Assembly: GCA_002179805.1 (NCBI GenBank)
Contig: NAVB01001751.1
Location: 19,766 to 83,765, forward strand
From: Acanthamoeba lenticulata
Taxonomy: Eukaryota > Discosea > Longamoebia > Acanthamoebidae
Direction: 5' to 3'
DNA: 64,000 nucleotides
Every line of letters begins with the position of its first letter. Position 1 is the first letter of the stretch. The notes under the pieces are model-generated. The model was given only the letters and a program-made list of their open reading frames with translations. It searched no databases and was not told the origin of the DNA. The position numbers and the translations under genes were made by a program. This document shows, in pieces, positions 30,586-41,941 of this stretch.

Positions 30586-31637
30586 TTCCTTGGGGCTTTT
30601 AGGGTGTCAAGCTCTCTTTCGTTGTGCTTTGGACTGTCTGACAGTCGGCCGACTCTGCGCGTTTCGGTCCCCTGCTTGCTCTGCTGCTCGACAACTCAGT
30701 TCGCACTCCTCGCGTTGGGGTGGTGTTCGTCGCTTTGTTCGCTTTTTGGTCCTCCTTGACCAAGGGCTAGTCTTTCGCTTTCGTTCTTGTTCAGAAAAAC
30801 ACTACTGGCCTTGTTGTTTGATGTTTTACAGGCTCGTGGCGACCAGCTAGCTATCGATATATGTATATGGGCAAGAGAAGGTGAAGGTATCGATGAACCG
30901 TTGGGGAGAAGGAGGTGCAGGAGGGAACGGGTAGGGTGGAAGAGTGCACTGAGCTGGCTCGAAACAGCAGCGGCTGTGAAGGGGTAAGGCGACGAGGGCA
31001 AAAAGGCGAAGTGGTCTGCGCGCAAACGGCCAGTGGTTGGGTGCCAAGCCCCTTTTATCCTCGCTGCCCCCGTTGATGGGATGCGCGGTGTTGTCCCTAC
31101 TTTCCCACTCCGCCCCCAACCCCGGTTGTCACACGATGTCAGCAGGCTATTGGCTTCTCGTTTCTCTCCGTTGCGTGTGGCTGGCCTTTCCTTTCCACCA
31201 CATGCAGAATGGCCCTGCTTTCCTGAGGCCTTGACCTCGCTGCACCCTCTGGCCTGATGTGAAAGAGCAGACCACGAGGGGCCGCAAGTGGAAGCTTCTG
31301 GTGCGAGAGGCTTCAACTGGCCCAGGCCTTTCCCACTGAGATGGGGACCACGCAGCAGAGCAGCTCGCCAAGCCAGTCAATCGGTTCCGCATCACGGTGA
31401 CCAGATTTATCCCGCCACGCCCATCCACGTGGAACAACCTTCGGCCCAATCACCAGGCCGCCTTCGTAGCCAATGCGTCAGTTCCGGCACGTGCTCGTTG
31501 CATTGAGCTGCAATTGGTGGGTTAAAGCCATTCGCAGATTTGGCAACGCCTTCCTTGTCCGCAAGTATTCCACAGACGCAAGGAATTTTGGCGCGCAGGG
31601 TTTGCTGCTCGATCGATGCACAAACACCAACTACAAA
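30586..31637. other. Long divergent promoter region (homeobox / dCMP deaminase)
   Basis: About 1.05 kb lie between two divergent ATGs, the widest gap in the window. No coding stretch is convincing. Two CCAAT pentamers stand at about 31446 and 31470, and an E2F-like site lies at 31586-31594, all on the dCMP deaminase side. Confidence 0.6.
31586..31594 (+). promoter_or_regulatory. E2F-like site upstream of dCMP deaminase
   Basis: TTTTGGCGC matches the classical TTTSGCGC E2F consensus and ends 43 bases before the ATG at 31638. Confidence 0.55.
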
Positions 31638-33762
31638 ATGGAAACGCATGATGGAACGGGCAGCCGAACCGGCGCAACCAAGAAACGGGATTCGTACTTG
31701 TCATGGGACGACTACTTCATGGCTGTGGTACGTTGTACAAATCGGAGGGGTAAAGCGGGAGATCGCTGATTTTGTCTTCTTTCGATTTACGAAGGCGTTC
31801 CTGAGCGCACAGAGATCTAAGGACCCACACACGCAAGTGGGTGCATGCATTGTGAACGAAGAAAAGAAAATAGTGGGCATCGGCTACAACGGGTGTGTAT
31901 CACGCCCGTGCTCGAGATCTGTCTGCTTTGCCCTCTGACCTGTGGTTGCAGCTTTCCCTGGGGCTGCTCAGATGACGAGCTCCCCTGGACCAAGCGTTCG
32001 GAGTTGCCGGACAACCCACTCGAGACCAAGGCTCCCTACGTCTGCCATGCTGGTACGTCCGACCTCTTCTTTTTCGTCCAAAAAGCTCCTTATTACGACA
32101 ATGGAAGTACATCCCACTAAACCACTTCGTCTTCTTTCAACGCACTAGAAATGAACGCCATTCTCAACAAGAACGCAGAGCGGGTCAAGGGTTGCACCAT
32201 CTACGTGGCCCTCTTCCCGTGCAACGAGTGCGCCAAGCTCATTATCCAGAGCGGCATCAGAAAGGTGCGTGGTCTCGTCTTCCTGCAGCTCCTATGATGG
32301 TCTCTCACACATTACACACACACACACACACAACGGAGAAGGTGGTCTTCTACTCGGACAAATACCACGACCGGTGGGAGTACGTGGCGTCGCGGCGCAT
32401 GTTCGACCTCTCCGGCGTGGCCTACACGCAACACATCCCCAGCCAGCGCCGAATCTACATCGACTTTGAGGCAGTGAACCAAATGCCGGGCACGCAAGGC
32501 GTCAAGTCGGGCGGTGACAGCGAGCAGGACGGGCTGGCCCAGGCGGGGACGGTCGAGGAGAAAGAAGAAGAAGAAGAAGAAGAGGACAAGAACAGCAAGA
32601 GGAAGCTGCCAGACCAGGAAGGCGCTGAAGTGGCCGCTACGACCGTGACTTCAAGCAGTGCTCCAGGGCAAGAGGAAGGGGAACGAAAAGAAGAACATCA
32701 AGCAAAGAGAAGAAAGGGGGAGCCCGTGAGCGCCGGCACCGGGGAGGAGGAGAAAGAGGAACACGAGGACAAGGGCTGCGAGCACCACGAGACCGTGACT
32801 GGCCCTTTCCCGTATGACCTGCGTTGGTCGCAGTTCCGAGAGCTCGGATCCGGCTTTGACACGGGCGTACATCAGTTCGTGGACTCCACATCATCAGTCT
32901 ACTTGTGCGATCAGGTCATCGAGCCAGAGCTTGTTGCGCGTGGTCGCCGGCTTCTCGATGCGCTGGCCGGGCCGATCGGGGCGGATGATACCGCCGAGCA
33001 AGAAGAACGTCAGGATCAAGGCGGGGAGGAAGAAGAGGAGAATCGACCTCTGAGTCGAGGTCAAGGTGGCAAGGGTCTGGGCAGACCAAGGCAAGTTGCG
33101 GGTGGTGTGCTTCAGCCGCTTCCTCCGCTTGACGTCAAAGTCGGGCCATGGCAGGAGGATGCTGAAGGCGGACGCCACCGAGCGATGCTCGTGACGAACG
33201 GCGACGTCGACCCTGGCGCCGACGCCAACCCGCACCTCACGGGCGGCGGTGGCGGCGGCGACTACGACGCGGACCTGCAGTTGCAGCTGTACCGCGCGTC
33301 AGGCACGGTCAAGGCCCCCCGCGGCGAAGACGTCGTCCAAAAGGACCGTTTCGAGCTCACTTGCCTGGCCTGGGGCTACGATCGTCAGTACGACGCGCCG
33401 CCGCGACATTTTGACACCTGACGCCCCGTCATCTTCATGGAGGTGATGATGCTGATGATGAGGATGACGGGGATGACATGACGACGGAGCACGACTGATC
33501 CGGCTTGACACACAAACCAACCAACCAACCAACCCACGCCAGGTACATCGTGATCGTGGACAAGGTGGAGCAGAGGTACGTGTTTGTGGGCGAGGACGGG
33601 AGCCATCCGCACTGCGGCACCAACGAGTTCATCTACGACAACTCGGACGGCAGCGGGCCGGGTCTCTTCCCCGAGGGCGTGCCGCCCGTCAACAACCCAA
33701 CCGCCCTTCTGTCTGCCGCGCGCACCCGCTTTGGGCAGTACTGCGCCAATCGGTTCCACTGA
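31638..33762 (+). CDS. DCTD: Deoxycytidylate (dCMP) deaminase with long C-terminal extension
   Basis: The enzyme turns dCMP into dUMP for thymidylate synthesis. The ATG at 31638 starts [20 protein letters not shown]. The catalytic domain is spread over short exons: [44 protein letters not shown], the zinc-binding and catalytic [16 protein letters not shown], then [20 protein letters not shown] with the PCxxC pair, and [18 protein letters not shown] normal dCMP deaminase would end near 32490. Here the frame stays open for about 310 more codons: an acidic Lys/Glu linker, then [20 protein letters not shown] and [13 protein letters not shown]. That joins cleanly (intron 33388-33542) to [20 protein letters not shown] and ends at CANRFH. 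The extra part is unrecognised. Confidence 0.88.
32315..32332. repeat. AC dinucleotide repeat in a dCMP deaminase intron
   Basis: About eight AC units lie between the IRKV exon and the VFYSDKYHD exon. Confidence 0.85.
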
Positions 33763-33787
33763 AAATCAAAAAAGATAAAAGAAAAAC

Positions 33788-33793
33788 AATAAA
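33788..33793 (+). terminator. Polyadenylation signal AATAAA after dCMP deaminase
   Basis: A canonical hexamer lies 26 bases after the stop at 33762, in the 55-base gap before the next gene. This supports ending the long fusion frame here. Confidence 0.6.
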
Positions 33794-33817
33794 TAACATC
33801 TTGTTATTCAACCATTA

Positions 33818-35294
33818 ATGGCAACGGAAGAGGGGCTGGGTCGGGCCTTGGCTGCCTTTGGGGGTGAGGATGCGATCCAGGTGGAGCATCTCCTCAGCCT
33901 GGAGCCTTTCCGATCCTCGTTTGGTTCGTGATTTTCCTCATCTGCTACGATCGATCGCAGCTGGCCTGCCCCTCCTCATCCACTACGATTCAAGGGCAGT
34001 GGTGGTCGACGGCGCGGAGCTGCTCGCCGTCACGCAGGTCGAGGCCGCGCTGCACTCGTCCGTGTCGCTCGAGCAGGCCGAGGCCGTGCGCCGCCTCCTC
34101 GACCTCCTCGCCACGAGCGCCGTGCGAGTCGAGGCCGTGCCCAACACGATCGCTGAGCGACTGGCCGAGCTTCTCCTCGTCTCTGGCTTGAGCGACGCCG
34201 GCGACTCGGCGCTGACGACGGAGGACCTGCTGCGGGTCGTGGCGCTCCTCGCCTCGCACGGTGCGCGTGAGGATGGCCATAGTGCCGCGTCGTGGCTTGG
34301 CTAACGCCCCAAGGGCTCGCGCGGCGCGCAGAGGACCACCTGGAGGCCTGGGAGTCGATGGACCTGCGGCGCTGGCTTGCCCGGCTGGCCCACAGCGACG
34401 CCACCGGCGACGCGCCGGTCGGCCGGCTGGCGGCCGCTGTGCTGCCTCGCTTCGCCGACCTTCAGCGCAGGGACCGCGTCGTGACCTTTCGCTTCGGCGG
34501 CGGCGAAGACAAAGACAAGGGCGACCGTGACGCAGCCGTTCGGGTCGACATCCGGCAGCTGCGGTATGGCCAGGTCGGGCTGGCCTGGAAGGTCTGGGAC
34601 TCGGGCCTCCTGCTCTCGTCCTTCATATTCCACCACCGAGAGGCCTTTCGTGGTCGCAATGTGCTCGAGCTCGGCAGGTACACCGGTCCAGAGAGAGCCC
34701 AGGACGTCCTGGCCTCATATTGATTGACTGACCTGTGCGTGTGAGTGCGCAGCGGGTGCGGTCTGGCGGGGCTGGTGATGGCCCACTTTGCCGCGCGGGT
34801 GGTCCTGACGGACTACATCGACGAGGTCCTGGACAACATCCGCCACAACGTGGCGGTCCACCGCGCTTGCGTCCCTCCGACCGCCGCCGCGGCCGCCGCT
34901 GGCGACCCCGACGCGGTCGTCGTGCAGCGGCTGGACTGGACCGACCCGGCCACCTACGCCAGCAGCAGCGGCAGCACCGGCTTGGTCGCTGACGTCATCA
35001 TCGGGTCGGACGTCGTGTACGACCTCACGGCCGCCGCGTGCGTGCCGCGCGTGATCCGCGCCCTTCTGCACCCGCGCCACGGGGTGGCCATCCTGGTCCT
35101 GCCTGCCATGCGCCTGGTTCGTTGGTTGTTGTGCCTCTTGCTGGGTCTTCTTCTTGTCTTAAATTGATCGCGGGCAGGGCGTGGCGCGGTTCGAGGAGGC
35201 GATGGAAGCGGAGGGCCTGCGCGGGCGGAGGTGGGTCGTCCCCAACCGCGGCAAAGACGACACCCTCCACTTCTACGTTTTCGTACCTTCGTAA
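33818..35294 (+). CDS. Seven-beta-strand protein methyltransferase (Methyltransf_16 type)
   Basis: This is probably a SAM-dependent protein-lysine methyltransferase of the METTL21/FAM86 group. The ATG at 33818 gives MATEEGLGRALAAFGGEDAI. A helical N-terminal region (LEQAEAVRRLLDLLATSAVR, LTTEDLLRVVALLASH) precedes the catalytic fold. RYGQVGLAWKVWDSGLLLS is followed by GRNVLELGSGCGLAGLVMAH, the SAM-binding motif I, assembled across an intron that splits a Ser codon. Next are VVLTDYIDEVLDNIRHNV and ADVIIGSDVVYD, the family's post-II motif. The final exon gives RWVVPNRGKDDTLHFYVFVPS. Length is roughly 390 residues. The substrate cannot be told; EEF2 or another translation factor would fit the family. 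The stop overlaps an AATAAA signal. Confidence 0.85.
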
Positions 35295-35298
35295 TAAA
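35293..35298 (+). terminator. Polyadenylation signal AATAAA overlapping the methyltransferase stop
   Basis: The hexamer shares two bases with the TAA stop codon. The convergent gap to the AlkB gene is only 100 bases. Confidence 0.5.
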
Positions 35299-35394
35299 AT
35301 GTAATTATTTAATCATTTATCACGTATTTTTATATTTTTATTTCTCAAAATACTCATGGAATTGAAAGCTTGAGGTCGCTTCATGAAGGCGTTC

Positions 35395-36166
35395 TCACAC
35401 ATTGCCATCTCGTTTCACGACGCGGAAGGTGAGCGAGATGCGCCGGCCTCGAGGGATCGTCTTGCCCGCCACCTTGTCGGCCCTTTTGTGCTCGATCCCG
35501 TGCTGCCACCCGTATCTGCAGATAGCGCCACCACAGACTCAGCGTGCCATGGCAAGGAGCATGAACAAGAGAGTAGTGAGTAGTAGGGACGATACCTGGC
35601 CTGGCCCTGGAGAATGGCGAGTGACCGCGGACGGAGCACGACCGGGATCGTCTCGCCAGACTGAAGGCTGGTAAAGTTCATGACGCAGGTGGAGAGCAAC
35701 GAGAGCGAGACCACGCAAGGCCCGAAGCAGTGGGTCTTGTCGATGTGGGGGTTGATGCCCTGGCCAGGCGTGTACTCTGAAGAAGAAGAAGAAGAAGAAT
35801 GGTCAGCAAAACACACTCAAACCGAAGCTGTGGCTGCGCACCGTTGATGATCAGTTGATCAAATTGTGGGAGGCCATGCTGTCGCAGTTTCTCAATCACT
35901 CGCTGAGCAAAGGGAGGCATCGCTATGAGGGCGGAGGTGTTGATGTCCTGTCGTGAATAGTCATACTCATAGCCGTAGTGCTGCGTGCGCCTGCCAAACA
36001 TGTGAAATGAGGCTTCAGCGCCTCATATGCCCTGCTGCAGGCACGCCTTTCATTACCTGTGCAGTTTCTCACTCCATTCCAACGCATCTATCTCTTGCAC
36101 CAACGCTTGCTCTTCTTCAACGGTGATAAAGTTTTCCAAGTAGTTCAGGTCTGGTGGCAATTGCAT
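35395..36166 (-). CDS. AlkB-family 2-oxoglutarate/Fe(II) dioxygenase (ALKBH8-like AlkB domain)
   Basis: AlkB homologues oxidatively demethylate or hydroxylate nucleic acids, mainly tRNA for ALKBH8. From the ATG at 36166: MQLPPDLNYLENFITVEEEQ, then LEWSEKLHR, RRTQHYGYEYDYSRQDI and FDQLIING. The catalytic core follows: YTPGQGINPHIDKTHCFG with the iron-binding His-x-Asp, VVSLSLLSTCVMNF, RPRSLAILQGQARYGWQHGI with the distal His, and RGRRISLTFRVVKR with the 2-oxoglutarate-binding Arg. It ends DGNV at 35395. No RRM or methyltransferase domain is attached, unlike animal ALKBH8. An upstream open frame at 36254-36442 (MSRNQRIQPGGGARGG) may be an extra 5' exon, but I could not link it in phase. Confidence 0.85.
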
Positions 36167-36559
36167 AGCAACCTGCCCAGTCGGGGTGCTTGTTGTGCTC
36201 ACATACGCCGCTGCTGGCCGCCCTGTGCTGCTGCTGGTCCCTGCACACGGAGCTCAGCTATATGCCGCTGGAGCGCAGCTGCTTTCCGGCGAAAGAGACA
36301 AAAGCCCACCTTGAGCCGGTTGCGTGGTCGCCTGGCCCCGCCCTTGTCTTGGTGCCCCCGCAGGTTTGCCACCCCTCGCTCCTCCTCCTGGCTGAATCCT
36401 CTGGTTCCGGCTCATTGTGTTGTTTGTGACAAACAACCCCACCCTTGCCAGGAACAGTTCAAGCCGGTGCTGAAAATATTCGTGGTATTTTCCCCCTTCC
36501 CTGGTTTGGTTTTGGGTCCCAGCTGTTCATTTCCACATGAACTCCAACATTTTCAGGGT
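36167..36559. other. Gap upstream of the AlkB gene, possible extra 5' exon
   Basis: The minus strand carries a Gly/Gln/Arg-rich frame beginning at 36442 and, in another frame, a short helical stretch (ALQRHIAELRVQG). Joining these to the AlkB gene would need an intron of under 30 bases or a change of phase, so they are left unassigned. Confidence 0.4.
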
Positions 36560-39213
36560 TCAACAAGTTGTTGTTTTGTCTCCAGGGGAAGGGGACATGC
36601 CGCCGTTTAGGAACTGCTTTTCTCGCTGCCTGCGAGTTGACATCACACAAACAAGTGTTAGACCAAAGAAACAAAAAAAGAGAAAGGGATCCTCATACCG
36701 TTCTGCAAGTTGTAGAGCCTCCATGGCCTGGAACCAGGGCAAGTCCTTGACATTGGCAAAGTGGACGCAGAACCACTTGGTGCGCTTGGCCAAGTAGTTC
36801 TTTCGGGCGCACCGCTGAAGCCACTCGCGGCACTCGTCCTCGCGCCCGCGTACCGACGACAGGCGGGCCATGCAAAAGTAGGTCCAGTAGTAGTTGGTGC
36901 GCAGCTGCGCTTTGAGGATCTCCTCGGCCCGGTTCCACAGCCGCTCCCGCTCCTCGGCGTCCGTCTTCGAGCACGAGTCGAGCACAAACGTCCTGTTTGT
37001 TGGCGATTTCACAAAAGGCCGCTACATGAGTGAGCATGCTCACGTCACCTGCCAAGCGGGAGGAGGAAGCGCACATGGCCAAGTTGCACTGCGTGAGGGC
37101 GTTGTCGGGCTTGAGGGCCGACGCCTGGTTGTACTTCTCGTAGGACAGCTGGAACAGATCCTGGCGCCAGTGCCCGTCGGCCGTGTCAGCCCTTCATATT
37201 CTAGAGCTTCTTGGCTAGAACCAATCACCAGCAAACACTACCTTGGTCTCGGCCGGGCTGGCGATCATGGCGTGGTCGCTCAGGGCCAGGCCGTAGTTGC
37301 TCAACACGATGTCCCTGGGGCACATGACAGCACTTGTTGAATGAATGATGTCATTCCTCCAATGCACGGTATGTGTTTGTGGGCGTTTGCGGCCGTACTT
37401 GTCCAAGTCGCGGTCCGAGAGCTGCAGCGACGCCTCGTACTTGCCGTAGGACTCTCGGAACAGGAGCGAGACTGCCGTGGTTAAAAAGGAAGATGACGTG
37501 GGATGCTGACGTCAGCATACACAATGGGTAATTGACAACTTTGAGGCGCGCGCGTACCGTGCTGGACCTGCTCGGGGCTGAGGACCATGCGGGTCTTGGC
37601 CAACGCCGCGATCTTGCTCGTGGCGTACTCGGACAGCGCGTCGGCCCACTCGCTCAGGATCTGGGAGTCGGTGGGCGAGAGCGCGTGGGCCTCGGCCAGC
37701 TTGCGGCACGACTGCTCAAAGAGGCAGTCGACCGTGGCGTAGTCGGTGCCGGCGGCCGAGGCCACCTCGGTCGAGGCCTCGGTCATCTTGCGCGCGGCGT
37801 GCGTGCGCAGGGTGGCGGCCCACTCGCTCAGCGCCCACCAGTGGTCGTCCATCCCGCGCCGCAGCTCGGCCGACTGGGCCAGCTTGGCGTAGGCCCGCAG
37901 GAAGAGCCTGTCCGAGACCGCCCCGTGCTTCATGCGGGCCAGCTCGGTCAGCGAGATGCCCCAATTGTTGGTCGCCACGTAGACCTCTTCGGTCCAAGAG
38001 AAGCACCCGCGCAGGATGACGTCAGCAGCAAATATGAATGTTTAAAAAAAAGTTGATTAGGGTCGGACCGGTTGAGTCGGTGGCGTCCTTGCTCTGCGGC
38101 ATGCTCATGGCCGAGGCGTACTCCTCGCACGCAATGACCAGCAGCCGCGTGACCATCTCATGGTGCTCGCGCTTTCTCTGCGCGCAACACACACATGCGT
38201 GGAGGCTCAGGGTCGTGCCCACGCTGTGGCGAGTGTGAGGCCGCCGTGGTGGTGGTGGAGCGGGACCGACCTTGAGGTATTCGGGCGTGCGCTCGGTGCA
38301 GTTTCGCTTCTCCTCGGCCCGGCTCTGGCGCATGGCCTCGACCTCCTTCTGCAGGGCGTGGCCCCGGGTCAGCCAGTCTCTGTCCACTTGACCAGGTCAG
38401 CTCAGCTCCGACTCGAGACGAGGACTCTGCAGCTCTGCAGCGCGTACCGCACGGTGGCGGGCAGCCGCAGCTTCTTGGTGTGGTATTTGCCCCGCCCGGG
38501 CACTTCGACCGGCTTGGGCGGCGGCGGCTTCTTTGGCTTGGCCTCGCCGCTGGGCGCGTCAGCGTTTGTCCCTGCCTCCGCAGCCTCCGCGGCTTCCTCT
38601 TGCTCCTCTTCCTGCTCCTGCTCCTGCTCCTCCTCAACCTCGTCCACCGCGTCGAGGTCGACCGCGCAGTACTCCCACTCGATCTCCAGACGCTCCCTGT
38701 CGGCGGGCCGCGCACGCCACGTCATACCACGTCAGACCCACACACAAACACAGCAGAGCACATGGGCGGAGGAGGAACCTGAAGAGGGCGCGCCACGTCG
38801 TGCAGGCCCCGCAAATGGGCAGCTGGAGGTCGGCTCGGCTGGCGCTGTGCCGGGCCCACGTTCGTGTGTACAATCGTTTCCAGTTCTGCGCAGGGTCCGA
38901 GTGTCATCCACCGCCACTACCACAACATCACCATTAACCATGACAAGGGGGTGAAGGGGGCAAAGACCTCGTCGTCGTAGGCGAGGGTGTGGCACAGGTG
39001 GCAGACCCGGGCCAGCGCGCACAGGTTGTAGTGGTCCAGGAAGGAGACGAGATAGAGCGCCAGCTCAGGCGGCAGCAGCGAAAAGAAGTCCACAAGGGCC
39101 GCTGCTCGCGCCTCAGGGCGCCCTGAGGCGTCTGATGTGGCTGCGCGTGGCCGATTGTTGAGACGATCGTCGCGCACGCGCACCTCCTCACAACTGATTT
39201 CCATCATATCCAT
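36560..39213 (-). CDS. F-box protein with helical (TPR-like) repeat region
   Basis: The ATG at 39213 opens MDMMEISCEEVRVRDDRLNN. The F-box is LLPPELALYLVSFLDHYNL through LARVCHLCHTLAYDDE and, across an intron, NWKRLYTRTWARHSASR, a typical SKP1-binding unit. A linker with a long Glu/Gln run follows, then KYHTKKLRLPATVRYALQSC. The rest is a chain of helical pairs: LTRGHALQKEVEAMRQSRAE, HHEMVTRLLVIACEEYASAM, TNNWGISLTELARMKHGAVS, DDHWWALSEWAATLRTHAAR, DSQILSEWADALSEYATSKI, QLSYEKYNQASALKPDNAL and TNYYWTYFCMARLSSVRGRE, resembling TPR or Sel1-like repeats. It ends GDKTTTC at 36560. It is probably the substrate receptor of an SCF ligase; the target is unknown. Confidence 0.78.
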
Positions 39214-39444
39214 CAATAGAAGAGGGTTTCTGCACTCCAACGGCTGTAGAAGAAAAAAGTACTCCTGCAGTAGCCCACGTGTATCTCTTTCTTGGGGGTG
39301 CACCCTCTTCAGTTCGGGATCTTGCGTTATGCCACAACTTGTGCGATACAGAAAAGCACGAAAAAAGAAATATCGATTTTCTGCACCTTTTTGTGCAGGA
39401 AAAAGAAAAAGAAACTATCACTGTTGCGCTTTGGTGGTGCAGAG

Positions 39445-41826
39445 ATGGGTTCACGACATGAGCTGCTGATTGGCTGCGTGGGGAAGCCCTCGGCAGGAAA
39501 GAGCTCGTTTCTCAATGCCAGTACCGATGCACAGGCCAAAATCGGTGCTCATGGCCTTCATTTTCAGTGATTTTATGCAGTTGTAGGCAAAAGATTAACG
39601 TTTGCATTGGTGCCCTTCTGCTCCATCGTGCTTTGGCCTCTTCACAGGTTCCTATCCGTTCACTACCATCGGTACGTCACCGCCCCCAACCACGTGAGCG
39701 TGCCTGCAGCTCGCACCCGTGTTCTCACCCATTGCCCTTCACACAGAGCCCAACGTGGGCGTCACCTACTTTCAGGTGCTCCTCTCCTTCATCTTCGTCC
39801 TCCTCCTCCTTCATCCTCTTCATCCCTCTCGCTTCCTCTCCTGACCCGAGCCTCGGCCACACGCACACGCTGCAGTCGCCTTGTCCGTGCGCCCGGTTCG
39901 AGAAGTCGGACCAGTGCCGGCCGCGCTACGGACGCTGCGTGAACGGGACGCGCTTCATCCCCGTCAAGATGCTCGACGTCGCCGGCCTCGTCCCCGGTAC
40001 CAACCCATTTGTATTTTATTTTATTTTATTTTATTTTATTTTATTTTATTTTACGTCTTTGTTGCTCACTTGTGTGACCCCCGACGTGGCCAGGCGCGTC
40101 GGAGGGGAAGGGCCTGGGCAACAAGTTCCTGGACGACCTGCGCCAGGCCGACATTCTCCTCCACATCATCGACGTCTCTGGCACCACCAACGAGAAGGGC
40201 GAAGCGACGAAGGGCTACGACCCGATCAACGACATCGAGTGGCTCGACAGTGAAATCCACGCGTGCGTTTATCTTTCGGCTCTTCTTCATGCAGGCCCTT
40301 GTTCCTTCTTCACCTTTTGCTGACTGCAACACCACAGGTGGATCTTCAACAACCTGTGGACACGATGGCCCAACATCACCCGCCGACATGTCGCCACGAG
40401 TACGATTTAAAGCACAACACTTATTGTTTTTTCAATATTATTATTATTATTATTTTATTGTTCTTTTTTAATTGATGGTTTGAAACCGCGCAGAGAGCAC
40501 GGCGGCGGCGACGCTGCAGGCGCAGCTGTCGGGCTACGGCTCGCGGCAAGTGCAGATCCAGGAGGCCCTCGACCGACTCAACGTCAAGGAGCCCTCCGAC
40601 ATGGACAAGTGGCACGTCTTCATCGTCTTCCTCGCCCTCGTCGTCATCTTCATCATCGTCATCATCACCATCATCGCCGCTTACGTGGGTTCCGGTGGTC
40701 CGTGCAGGGACTCGAAGCGGGTGCACGATTTCGTGGACATGTTCATGAAGGTGCGCTTCCCGACCATCTACGTCCTCAACAAGATCGACTCGCCGGGCGC
40801 CGACGCCAACGTCCTCCGCATCTGCAACAAATACAGCGACGTGCGTTGCCTTTTCCTCGCGTGTGCGTGCGCGTGTGCATGTGCGGCCCCGGCATGACAC
40901 GACACACGCGGGGGGGGGGGACGCGTAGGGCCACATCGTGCTGTCGAGCGCGCTGGCCGAGTGCTTCCTGAAGAAGATGCGAAAGGCCAACATGGTGCTG
41001 TACGAGGACGGCGGCAGCGACTTCACCTCCACGAAGGACCTCGCCGACCTGCCCTCCGACGAGTGGCCCGAGGGCGGCGCCGCCCTGCGCGAGCTCGAGC
41101 CCAAGGCCCTGAAGACGTACGTCGACGTCCTCGTCTTGGTGGTCCTCGTCCTTGTCCTCGTCCTCGTCCTCGCGACTTTGGCTGACGACGATGAAAACAA
41201 CAAACAAACAACCAAACGACAAACATCACGAGGCCTCCAGGCTGGAGAAGATCAGGGACCTGGTGCTGTTCAGGTACGGCGGGACGGGCGTGCAGGACGC
41301 CATCCGCAAGGCCGTCGAGGTGAAGCGCTACATCCCGGTCTATCCCGTCCGCAACCTCAACAAGTTCACTTGCGACCGGTGCGCAATGATGATGATGGCA
41401 ATGGCAATCGCGATGACGATGATGGTCATGAAGGTGATCTCATCATCGCGCGCGCGTGAACAGGACGGGCGGCGTGTTCCGAGACTGCCTGCTGGCCCCG
41501 CCCGGCACGACCGTGCGAGAGTTTGCGCGCATGGTCGACCACCAGATGGAGCAGTTCTTTGCCTACGCCGAGGGCCTGTCTGGCCAGCGAGTGCGTCGCC
41601 CGCCCGCTTGCCGCGCATGATGAAGATGAGCTGACGTTCAACATGGCTGCAGTTAGGCGAGGACGAGCTCATCACGGAGGAGAACAACATCCTCAAGTTC
41701 GTGGTGCAGCAGACGCCCGAGGCGCAGGCGGCGCAGACCGCCAAGGACTCGGACAAGAAGCAGCAACAGCAGCAGCAAAAGGCCGCCGCGGCCAAGAAGA
41801 AGGAGGACAAGTCGGCCGACGCCTGA
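39445..41826 (+). CDS. OBG/YchF-class GTPase (YGR210-like) with TGS domain
   Basis: The ATG at 39445 gives [20 protein letters not shown], with the P-loop. Next are [16 protein letters not shown] (switch I region), [20 protein letters not shown] with paired Cys, [20 protein letters not shown] (G3), [53 protein letters not shown] (G4), and a C-terminal TGS-like unit ([36 protein letters not shown]), then a Lys/Gln-rich tail. The Cys-rich insert and the YDPxNDIEWL motif are typical of the fungal YGR210/archaeal branch rather than OLA1. Such GTPases associate with ribosomes or translation. About eight introns are present, one holding a pentamer repeat. Confidence 0.88.
40013..40052. repeat. ATTTT pentanucleotide microsatellite in intron
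   Basis: Eight tandem copies of ATTTT/TTTTA fill part of the intron between the LVPG exon and the SEGKG exon of the GTPase gene. Confidence 0.9.
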
Positions 41827-41941
41827 ACAGTCGCCTCTCTTGTCGTTCTCTTTCCTCTTTGTTGTTCAAATTTTCATTGTTTTTTTCTTCTTCTTTCGTG
41901 GACATCGCTTCACGAAACTCTGCTGTTGCTGTTGTTGTTGT

